This document shows positions 32,151-39,628 of a stretch of 43,716 bases of DNA, one piece after another; within the stretch, counting starts at the first letter, position 1, and every line of letters begins with the position of its first letter. The DNA lies in the IMG/VR virus record IMGVR_UViG_3300032223_000299, positions 1 through 43,716 of that record, one strand, 5' to 3'. Below the pieces are notes generated by a model that did not search any database, had not been told where the DNA came from, and saw only the letters and a list, made by a program, of their open reading frames with translations. Position numbers and translations under genes: made by a program. This stretch comes from a virus.

Positions 32151-33166
32151 TTGTACCGGCAGCAGGAGCATCGAGTAGATTTCCTGGTATGAAACCGAAA
32201 TATTTGTTATATGATTATGCACACAAGATGATGATTCAACGTGCGTTGGCACCATATTATGGTCATAATATCACCATCGGTATTCTCAGAGAACATGATG
32301 CTCATCATTGTGCATCAGAATATCTTAGACATGAATTTGAAGATGATTTGTCTATTCATATATTAGATAAATTGACTAGAGGTCCTGCCGATACTGTCTA
32401 CCAAATAATTAAAAGTCGCAATATTAATCCCGATGCAGCACTATTAATCAAAGACTGTGACAACTTCTTTGACCATGAAATGACAGAAGGTAATTATGTT
32501 TGCGTTTCTAATATCTCAAATCATGAAGTATTGAAGAAACTTGCATCAAAGAGTTTTGTTATCTCAAACGAACAGGGTATCATCACCGACATCATAGAAA
32601 AAAATGTTGTCTCTGATACATTCTGCGTTGGTGCATATAAGTTTGCAAGTGTAAGAATGTTCTGTGAAGCATTTGAAGAACTTGATACCCAGAATGAAAT
32701 CTTTGTCTCTGATGTTATTCAACGTTGCCTGCACAAAGGACATATTTTTACGGAGAAGATGGTAACGAATTATATTGATGTTGGAACCGCAGCAGACTGG
32801 TTTGAATATAACGATAAGCCTGTTATCTTTTGTGACATCGATGGAACAGTAATGGTAGCACAGGGGCGTGTAGGCAAAAACTGCTACGACGATGCACCAA
32901 TCCCACTACAAGATAACATAAACAAGATACTAGAGTATCAATCTAAAGGCGCACAAATTATATTTACCACAGCAAGAAAATGGAACACGTGGAATAGAAC
33001 CGTAGAACAACTAAATGAGTTGGGATTCAAAGACTACAGAATAATTATGGAACTGCAAAATTCTAAACGAATTGTTATTAATGATTTTAATAATGCTAAT
33101 CCATATCCACGTGCAGAAGCTATAAACATTCAACGTGACACTAACGAATTAACGAGATATCTATGA
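32141..33166 (+). CDS. Nucleotidylyltransferase fused to HAD phosphatase domain
   Basis: The N-terminal domain (residues 1 to about 225) is a sugar- or choline-phosphate nucleotidylyltransferase with the GxSSRFPGxKPK motif near residues 10-20, ALLIKDCDNFF as the metal site and NYIDVGTAADW near its end. The C-terminal domain is HAD-like with DIDGT (Asp232, Asp234), FTTARKW and a late VINDFNN acidic motif. A single chain of activating enzyme plus phosphatase is unusual but is known in capsule-type pathways. It overlaps the kinase gene by 10 bases. Confidence 0.8.
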   Translation: MEIIVPAAGASSRFPGMKPKYLLYDYAHKMMIQRALAPYYGHNITIGILREHDAHHCASEYLRHEFEDDLSIHILDKLTRGPADTVYQIIKSRNINPDAALLIKDCDNFFDHEMTEGNYVCVSNISNHEVLKKLASKSFVISNEQGIITDIIEKNVVSDTFCVGAYKFASVRMFCEAFEELDTQNEIFVSDVIQRCLHKGHIFTEKMVTNYIDVGTAADWFEYNDKPVIFCDIDGTVMVAQGRVGKNCYDDAPIPLQDNINKILEYQSKGAQIIFTTARKWNTWNRTVEQLNELGFKDYRIIMELQNSKRIVINDFNNANPYPRAEAINIQRDTNELTRYL

Positions 33167-33870
33167 GTATATTACCAAACAAAACATTATTCATTGTAAC
33201 GTCAGCACTTAATGCTGACATGGGTACAATCAGTCGTGATGATAGATTTGAGCAAACACTGAGAGGTTTGCTATCTCTTCGTAAGAAAGTTCCAAATGCA
33301 ATAGTTCTATTGGCTGATGGTTCACCACATAAACTTGAACAAGAAAAAATTCAAGCATTATCACGTTATGCCAACTTTGTTGCTGACTTTTCTGGCGACA
33401 AACAAATCAATGAGTTCTCAGTAAATCATCGTAAGAGTGAAGCGGAAAATGTGTTGCTTATTAAAACTCTTCTTTTGTTCAAGCAAGACTATGGGCTGAT
33501 GAAGATGCTACATTCAATCAATAGAATCTTTAAGCTGTCTGGTCGGACTGATATCCTAGACGATTTTAATTTAGAAGGTCATAATCACTTTGGTAGATAC
33601 GTATTCAAGAAACGTATACCAACTTGGCTCACTGATTCCCGCAAAGAGTTGGCCACAGATTTGTTGATTACCCGCATGTTTTCGTTCTGTCCATCACTGC
33701 TTAATGACTATATTGACGTTATGGATAGCAACATCAAGCTAATGATACAGACTAGAATCGACACAGAACATGCTCATTTTTTGAACATCGACAAAGATTA
33801 TTTGGTAGAATTAGACAAAATTCACTGTCAAGGGGCTGTAGCCTCAACCGGTGAGATTGAGATTTACTAA
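33163..33870 (+). CDS. Glycosyltransferase-like protein, end of glycan cassette
   Basis: The 235-aa protein has a Rossmann-like start (TLFIVTSALNADMG), AIVLLADGSPHKL, then HRKSEAENVLLIKTLLLF and INRIFKLSGRTDIL. This looks like a GT-A-type transferase core, although no clear DxD is visible. It overlaps the previous gene by four bases and is the last gene of the cassette. Confidence 0.5.
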   Translation: MSILPNKTLFIVTSALNADMGTISRDDRFEQTLRGLLSLRKKVPNAIVLLADGSPHKLEQEKIQALSRYANFVADFSGDKQINEFSVNHRKSEAENVLLIKTLLLFKQDYGLMKMLHSINRIFKLSGRTDILDDFNLEGHNHFGRYVFKKRIPTWLTDSRKELATDLLITRMFSFCPSLLNDYIDVMDSNIKLMIQTRIDTEHAHFLNIDKDYLVELDKIHCQGAVASTGEIEIY

Positions 33871-33875
33871 ATACA
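33868..33875 (+). promoter_or_regulatory. Weak late-promoter-like site
   Basis: ACTAAATA retains the AAATA half of the TATAAATA consensus. It sits between the glycan cassette and the first long virion polyprotein gene, where a late promoter is expected. Confidence 0.35.
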
Positions 33876-33907
33876 AGAAAACGTAACCCTGCTGTAGAGG
33901 CGGATAG

Positions 33908-36253
33908 ATGAAATTTAGCGATTTTCTGCGAGAGCAGAAAGAAAAACATGCTGTATTAGCGTATGGGCGTATGAACCCCATAACTGCTGGTCACGAAAAA
34001 TTAGTCCAAAAGGTCACAGATGTGGCTGGCGCTGTTCGAGGCTCACATCAAATCGTTCTGTCACATTCACACGATTCCAAGAAAAATCCTCTATCCGTAA
34101 CACAAAAAATCAAACACGCTAAACGTGCGTTTCCTGGCGTCAATTTCAAAGCCGCATCTAAAGAAGCAGCAACGTTCTTCGATCATGCTGAAAAGCTATA
34201 TCATCAAGGCGTAACTCATCTTCATATGGTCGGTGGTTCTGACCGTGTAGAAGAATATGAAAAACTTCTAAACAAATACAACGGCACACATCCAGGTGCT
34301 CGATTCAATTTCAAATCAATCAAATTACATTCTGCTGGTCAACGTGATCCAGATGCAGAAGGCGCCACTGGCATTTCAGCAAGTAAAATGCGTGAGTTTG
34401 CTGGCAAGGGTAACTACAAAAAATTCAAACAAGGTGCTCCATCTACAATGTCGGATGAGCATGTCAAACAAATGTATAATGATGTACGCAGAGGCATGAA
34501 TCTGCATGAACAAATTCTAGCAGAAGGTGTGCATGATAAAGGTATCTTCAAAGCAGTATTCTTAGCAGGTGGTCCGGGTTCAGGTAAAGACTATGTTCTA
34601 TCAAACACACTTGATGGGCAAGGTTTAGTTGAAATTAATTCAGATAAAGCACTAGAGTATCTGATGGATAAAGAACAACTCGATAAGACGATGCCAGGTA
34701 ATGAAGCAGCACAACGAAATGCTGTTCGTAAAAAAGCAAAAGATATCACAGAGATTCGCAATCGTTTAGCACTTCAAGGTCGCAATGGTTTAATCATTAA
34801 TGGCACTGGCGATGATCCAGAAAAGTACGCTAAGATTAAAAAGAAACTTGAAGCGATGGGCTATGATACTTCAATGATTATGGTTAACACTGATGATGAA
34901 GTATCGAGACAGCGAAACATTGAACGTGGGCAACGTGGTGGACGTACTGTACCAGAAAACATTCGTAAAGAAAAATGGGAGTCTGTACAAAAAGCACGTG
35001 GCGAAATGGCAAAGATATTCCGTAACAACTATGTTGAGTTTGATAACTCTGAAGATTTGCGTCAAGCATCACCTGATGTTGTAAAAGCAAAAAAAGAAGA
35101 GATGCAACAAATCTTTAAACAAATTCAAAAGTTTGTTAATGCACCACCAAAACATGAAAACGCAAAGAATTGGATTGCTTCTGAGTTAGGTAAGAAAGAT
35201 ACTGCACCAATCAGCAAAACAGCACAACCTCATCCAAAAGCACAAACACATGGTGAAATGAACACGATGGGTCTAGAGTATTATGGCTTTGGTCGTTACG
35301 GTAAGAATGGTAAAGTAACACATCGTTCAGTGCATGATCGTTTAGTGCCTGTAGATAAGATTGCTAAGACTGTAGAAAAGCATAGAACTAAAATGGCTAA
35401 GGTTGCTGAGAAAACAAAGCCTAAAAAAGTAAACGAAGCATTTGAAGATTTCTTACAAGAAGCAGTCACAGTTACAATCACTGGTGATACAGCAGAAGAA
35501 GTCAACAAAATGTTCAAAATGCTAAAGAATGAAGGTGATGATAGAGATGATGTTGAAGAATCCGCAGAAAAGTATGGCACAACATTATCAAACAATGGTG
35601 CTATCAATGCACTGTTGCTTGGCACATCAATGATTAAAGAAGCTGTGGAGAAGAAACAAAAACTCATGCACGATAAGAATGGAAAACCAAGAGTGTTTCA
35701 TTTCCGTATGTCTGCTGCAAAAGAAGCACATCGTAACAATGGCACAGTTCATAAAGTTGGAAAAAATTACGTTGTCAAAATTAGAGAGGACTTAAATGAA
35801 ATATCTTCACCAGATAATAATTCTATTGAAGCGGTTTATGGACAAAATTTCTCCACCCCCGATGCAAAACAACTCGGTAAAGTCAGAACCGGTGTTAGAG
35901 CCTCTAAACCAGCCCTCGACAAACCAGTCTCAGAACACTGTGGATATGAAGACGGACACCCCGAAATCCAAGCCCGCAAAAAAATCACCCTCATCGACCT
36001 CAAAAAGAAAGTCAAAGAGTCCATCGACAAAGGCATAGAACCTGGTCTATCAATGGCAGGTGCTGGTGAATCACCTGCTAGAGATATGGGTGAGAAGTTG
36101 AGCAAGAAAGGTAAAGCAACACAGATTGTTCCATCTTCAATCACTGAATTGACTGGTGATGAAACTGGTGCATCTATTGGCGATCAAAAAGAAGATGAGT
36201 TGAAGAAAAAAGGTATCTCACTTACAACATTTAAAAAGAGAAACTATGTATGA
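33908..36253 (+). CDS. Multidomain late protein: nucleotidylyltransferase, P-loop kinase and further modules with protease-type cut sites
   Basis: The 781-aa protein starts MKFSDFLREQ, a capsid-targeting-like peptide (LRE-Q site). Residues 15-165 form a cytidylyltransferase-like domain (YGRMNPITAGH, a TxGH variant of HxGH, then ISASKMR). ILAE-G (203-207) lies exactly before a P-loop kinase domain with GGPGSGKD (221-228), an SRQRNIERGQRGGR region and a zeta-toxin/adenylate-kinase-like layout. FEDFLQE-A (512-519) precedes a VTVTITGD module and a basic tail. The sites between domains have the prohead-protease form (I/L)-X-E. I infer cleavage into separate enzymes inside the head. A NadR-like bifunctional enzyme is the alternative. 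Confidence 0.72.
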   Translation: MKFSDFLREQKEKHAVLAYGRMNPITAGHEKLVQKVTDVAGAVRGSHQIVLSHSHDSKKNPLSVTQKIKHAKRAFPGVNFKAASKEAATFFDHAEKLYHQGVTHLHMVGGSDRVEEYEKLLNKYNGTHPGARFNFKSIKLHSAGQRDPDAEGATGISASKMREFAGKGNYKKFKQGAPSTMSDEHVKQMYNDVRRGMNLHEQILAEGVHDKGIFKAVFLAGGPGSGKDYVLSNTLDGQGLVEINSDKALEYLMDKEQLDKTMPGNEAAQRNAVRKKAKDITEIRNRLALQGRNGLIINGTGDDPEKYAKIKKKLEAMGYDTSMIMVNTDDEVSRQRNIERGQRGGRTVPENIRKEKWESVQKARGEMAKIFRNNYVEFDNSEDLRQASPDVVKAKKEEMQQIFKQIQKFVNAPPKHENAKNWIASELGKKDTAPISKTAQPHPKAQTHGEMNTMGLEYYGFGRYGKNGKVTHRSVHDRLVPVDKIAKTVEKHRTKMAKVAEKTKPKKVNEAFEDFLQEAVTVTITGDTAEEVNKMFKMLKNEGDDRDDVEESAEKYGTTLSNNGAINALLLGTSMIKEAVEKKQKLMHDKNGKPRVFHFRMSAAKEAHRNNGTVHKVGKNYVVKIREDLNEISSPDNNSIEAVYGQNFSTPDAKQLGKVRTGVRASKPALDKPVSEHCGYEDGHPEIQARKKITLIDLKKKVKESIDKGIEPGLSMAGAGESPARDMGEKLSKKGKATQIVPSSITELTGDETGASIGDQKEDELKKKGISLTTFKKRNYV

Positions 36254-36720
36254 AATCATTTAATAAATTCTTAGATGAAGCTGGTCCTTGTTGGGCAGGA
36301 TACAAACCAGTTCCAGGTAAAAATAAATTCGAAAAAGGTTCATGTGTTAAAGAAGATGCAAACGCAGCAAAACAAGCAGCGATTGCCATTCACATGAAAC
36401 AAAAAGGAATTAAACCTAAGAACGAAGAAGTCGAACAGATTGATGAGACTGAAGCATGGCAGCGTAAAGAGGGGCAGAATCAAGAAGGTGGTTTGAATCG
36501 TAAAGGTATTGCTTCATATCGTGCAGCACATCCGGGTTCACACTTGTCGATGGCTGTAACAACAAAGCCAAGTAAATTGAAAGCTGGTTCTAAAGCAGCG
36601 AACAGACGCAAATCATTTTGTAGTCGTATGAGTGGTATGAAAAGTAAACTAACATCTGCAAAGACTGCACATGATCCAGATTCACGTATTAACAAAGCAT
36701 TAAGAAAGTGGAATTGCTAA
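36250..36720 (+). CDS. Late protein: targeting peptide, Cys module, cut-site linker, DUF6321-like domain
   Basis: The 156-aa protein begins MKSFNKFLDEA (LDE-A site, residues 8-11). A small Cys module, PCWAGYKPVPG with a later SCVKED, follows. The linker NEEVEQIDE (58-66) comes next, then a conserved basic domain (EGGLNRKGIASYRAAHPGSH, RRKSFCSRMSGMKSKL, ending ALRKWNC) that I recall as DUF6321 in marine T4-like phages. If cut at both sites it gives a Cys mini-protein and a 90-aa basic DNA-binding-like protein. The ATG overlaps the previous stop. Confidence 0.72.
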   Translation: MKSFNKFLDEAGPCWAGYKPVPGKNKFEKGSCVKEDANAAKQAAIAIHMKQKGIKPKNEEVEQIDETEAWQRKEGQNQEGGLNRKGIASYRAAHPGSHLSMAVTTKPSKLKAGSKAANRRKSFCSRMSGMKSKLTSAKTAHDPDSRINKALRKWNC

Positions 36721-37890
36721 ATGGCACAATGGCGTGGTGATACTCAAACGTTTGATCAAGCAATATCTAGAAGATATGAGGTGATGATGTTGGCTAATAA
36801 TGCCAACGGAGACATCGTATCTGCTAGTAATCCATTACCTGTAACACTAGGTTCTAGTAATATTACAATTACTGGAGATGTTAATGTAGGAACAACAGTT
36901 AATGTTGCTAGTTCTCCAGAGAATCCAGTTCATACTCATATTACAGAAGTTGGAACAAGTGGATTATTAACAGTGCCGTATTTACCAGTCGGTGGCACTG
37001 TTAATATTGGCACTATGCCAGAGGTAGAAATTAAAAACGATTCTGGTAATCCTGTACCAGTATCAGGCACAGTAGAATTAGCCAACGCAACAATAAATGC
37101 ATTAGGAATACTTTTTGATTCTTTAAATATAGGAGGACCAGTGGACAGATTAGTGACTGGAACCAAAGAAGCGATTCTTTCATCGAATGGCACATTAATA
37201 GTTCCAGGAAGTATAATACCTTCACTTAATACTGTATTTTCATTAGGCGATCAGTATCACAAGTGGGGTGATCTTTGGGTTGGTCCAAATACCATCAACA
37301 TGACAGACACAGCAACTGGTAATATCGCTGCTTTGTCTGTTACGAATGGCGTATTACAAATAGATGGTGCTAATCAGTTACAAGTAGGTCAGTTGAAGTT
37401 TGTTGATAATACAATTCAGTCTACTACTGGTAATATTACTATTCAAATTGGACAGACAGGTGATACATCCAATTTAGTATTCAATCGTAATGTAGTTACC
37501 GCCGAAGGTAAAACTATTACTGCTAATGGAGCATTCTATCCACTAAAAGGTATCACTCATCCAGTAAGATTAACAACAATACCCGCCAATACGGTTTCTA
37601 TCAATTTTGAAACCGATGAATTAATTCACATTCATACACCAGCACCCAATACAATAGTTACAGCCACAATATTAAATTTAGCAAATAATATAGGCAAAAC
37701 GATTGAAATTTGGACTATGAGTTCTGCTGGAGGCAACACACAATTCAATCATGGTGTAAATAGTTCACAAGCAACAAATGGACAATCATTTTTTCTAACA
37801 TCAAGAATTTCAATGTATATCAAATATTTCAACTTAGATGGAACTACAGGAAATCTTTTCGTAACTGCCATCGGAAATAATTTAATATAA
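36721..37890 (+). CDS. Virion structural protein, fibre/decoration-like
   Basis: The 389-aa protein is Gly/Asn/Thr/Val-rich and beta-structured, with short repeats (PVTLGSSNITITGDVNVGTT, PVSGTVELANATINALG, LFSLGDQYHKWGDLWVGP-like turns). These are typical of phage fibre or decoration shafts, and it lacks Cys and the acidic linkers of its neighbours. The N-terminus (MAQWRGDTQTFDQAISRRYE) may be the virion attachment part. It begins immediately after the previous stop. The exact virion location is unknown. Confidence 0.6.
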   Translation: MAQWRGDTQTFDQAISRRYEVMMLANNANGDIVSASNPLPVTLGSSNITITGDVNVGTTVNVASSPENPVHTHITEVGTSGLLTVPYLPVGGTVNIGTMPEVEIKNDSGNPVPVSGTVELANATINALGILFDSLNIGGPVDRLVTGTKEAILSSNGTLIVPGSIIPSLNTVFSLGDQYHKWGDLWVGPNTINMTDTATGNIAALSVTNGVLQIDGANQLQVGQLKFVDNTIQSTTGNITIQIGQTGDTSNLVFNRNVVTAEGKTITANGAFYPLKGITHPVRLTTIPANTVSINFETDELIHIHTPAPNTIVTATILNLANNIGKTIEIWTMSSAGGNTQFNHGVNSSQATNGQSFFLTSRISMYIKYFNLDGTTGNLFVTAIGNNLI

Positions 37891-37893
37891 AAA
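37886..37893 (+). promoter_or_regulatory. Late-promoter-like site
   Basis: TATAAAAA differs from the TATAAATA consensus at one position and overlaps the stop of the structural gene, 19 bases before the next start. In this AT-rich stretch it could be chance. Confidence 0.35.
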
Positions 37894-37911
37894 TAAAAAT
37901 AGGAGAATCAA

Positions 37912-39627
37912 ATGTCATTTTTAAAAGACAAATCACTAAAAGGCGTAGCAGAAGCAGTAATGAAAGTTATTGAAGCTGAACAAAAAGCAAAACAAGATTA
38001 CGACCATGATGGTAAAGTCGAAAGCCCAAAAGCTGAGTATCTTGGTTCACGCATTCGTGCTGCCAAACTTGCAGGTAAACTGAAAGAAGAAACTCAACCA
38101 GAAATGCTGAGTGAAAGTGATAAATGGATCGCTGGTGCAATCAAGAAGCCAGGTGCTTTGCATCGTAAACTTGGTGTACCTGAAGGTGAAAAGATTCCTG
38201 CTGCTAAAGTTGCAGCCGCAGCAAAAAAAGGTGGTGAGTTGGGCAAAGAAGCACGACTAGCACAAACATTAAAAAAGCTGCCACGCCATCACGGTCCACG
38301 TAACGAAGAAGTTGAACAGTTACAAGAATATGAATCCAAAAATGGTGTGTTTAAACACAAAGCCAAACTTGCTATGGGTGCAAAGTATGGTGAATCCGAC
38401 TACTCAAAAGGTGGTGAAGAAGATACCGAATCGAAAAAAGATTTAGATTATCAAAAGAAATCTAAAACTACTGGCGCTCGTCAGAACAATTTCAATCGTG
38501 GCAAGTCAACTGGTTACACTTACAAACCAAAATCTAAAGCTATGAAAGAAGATACAGAAGAAAAATTATCTTTCACAGAAATGCTACAACTGTATAATGA
38601 AGCTGGCGTAGAAGTTATTGCTAAGATTGTTCCAGAAACAGTTAAGTTTGGTGACCAAGAAGTTGAAGTTATCGACGCAGATAAAATCAATGGTGCAATC
38701 GAAACTACTGTTGTTGAAGGTGCATCGAATGACCAATTTAATGCACAACTAAAAACAGCGGAATGGAAATCAGCAACGAAAGATGATGACACTGTTAGAC
38801 CAATAAAGAAAAAAGCAGATGTTGCTGGTGCAGCCTCTCTTGGAGTCAAAATACAAAAAGAAGAAGCGGAACTTGAAGAAAGAGCAAAATGGAGAACATC
38901 TAGCATTGCTCATGACACAGGTTATCGTAAAGATGGCTATCATGGTGGTATTGAAAATACAGCCGATACTGGTAAGGAAGATTTGTTGAGAGGTCGTTCT
39001 ATGAATTCTCGATATGGATCACCAAAAAAATCTGACATAAAGGTATTGAAAAAGAGCATCACAAAAAATCTTTCTCAAATGAAAAAAGAAGAAGCGGAAC
39101 TTGAAGAAGCCAGAGGAAAAGAAATTATTTTAGATAAGCCTGCTAAACATGGCGAATTTCAAAATAGAGGTAAACAAACTGGTGGCGGACTTAGAAAACT
39201 TCAAACAGCCATTACAAAAAGAATGACTGATGACAAGCCAAAGAAAACAAACGAAGAAGTGGAACAGATTGATGAAATCTCTAAAGAGACTGCTGGTAAA
39301 TATTTGACTGCACCACAAGGTAAAGGCGCTAACAAATATAAAGTTAGTGCAGATAAAGCAAGTTATCCTGATATCGGAACAATGAATAAACATGCCACTA
39401 ATGTACGTAGAGCATTGCAGAGAAGTGATAGCAGTTCAATCTATAAAAAACCATCTTACTACAAAGAAGAAGAGCAGTTAGATGAAACATTGCCAGCAAG
39501 TGCAACAGCTGGTGATTACATCGATGATTTTGTTCATTCAAAAAATCCAAAATTTGAAGGTAAGTCTAAAGAAGAACGTAAGAAAATGGCATTAGGTGCA
39601 TTCTACGCCAAGAATAAAGGTAAGTAA
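37912..39627 (+). CDS. Modular late polyprotein D with repeated (I/L)-X-E linkers
   Basis: The 571-aa, Lys/Glu-rich protein is a chain of modules. An N-terminal region ends at LSE-S (66-69). A basic domain (KWIAGAIKKPGALHRKLG to ARLAQTLKK, about 71-122) resembles one found in many phage virion proteins. Linker NEEVEQLQE (131-139) is followed by YESKNGVFKHKAKLA, which has a copy in the next gene. EEAELEE occurs twice (317-323, 393-399). NEEVEQIDE (447-455) and EEEQLDE (519-525) bound C-terminal modules. The linkers fit prohead-protease sites. The AGGAG ribosome site is strong. Probably an internal head polyprotein. Confidence 0.7.
   Translation: MSFLKDKSLKGVAEAVMKVIEAEQKAKQDYDHDGKVESPKAEYLGSRIRAAKLAGKLKEETQPEMLSESDKWIAGAIKKPGALHRKLGVPEGEKIPAAKVAAAAKKGGELGKEARLAQTLKKLPRHHGPRNEEVEQLQEYESKNGVFKHKAKLAMGAKYGESDYSKGGEEDTESKKDLDYQKKSKTTGARQNNFNRGKSTGYTYKPKSKAMKEDTEEKLSFTEMLQLYNEAGVEVIAKIVPETVKFGDQEVEVIDADKINGAIETTVVEGASNDQFNAQLKTAEWKSATKDDDTVRPIKKKADVAGAASLGVKIQKEEAELEERAKWRTSSIAHDTGYRKDGYHGGIENTADTGKEDLLRGRSMNSRYGSPKKSDIKVLKKSITKNLSQMKKEEAELEEARGKEIILDKPAKHGEFQNRGKQTGGGLRKLQTAITKRMTDDKPKKTNEEVEQIDEISKETAGKYLTAPQGKGANKYKVSADKASYPDIGTMNKHATNVRRALQRSDSSSIYKKPSYYKEEEQLDETLPASATAGDYIDDFVHSKNPKFEGKSKEERKKMALGAFYAKNKGK
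38302..38328 (+). repeat. NEEVEQLQE linker repeat
   Basis: Codes for NEEVEQLQE, the first EEVEQ-type linker in polyprotein D, followed by the YESKNGV module. Other copies of the linker are at 36421, 39250, 39466, 39971, 40214, 40901 and 41093. Confidence 0.8.
39250..39276 (+). repeat. NEEVEQIDE linker repeat
   Basis: Codes for NEEVEQIDE, identical in protein sequence to the linker at 36421-36447 in the 156-aa gene. It separates the GLRKLQTAITKRM module from the C-terminal modules of polyprotein D. Confidence 0.8.
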
Positions 39628-39628
39628 T

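Noticed and set aside
35296-35667. 123-aa minus-strand frame in the 781-aa late gene
   Set aside because: Ser/Phe/Leu-rich mirror of a Lys/Glu-rich coding strand; no regulatory signal.
37031-37225. Hydrophobic Leu-rich minus-strand frame as a membrane protein
   Set aside because: It is the complement of a beta-rich structural gene with Asn/Thr codons; no start signal.
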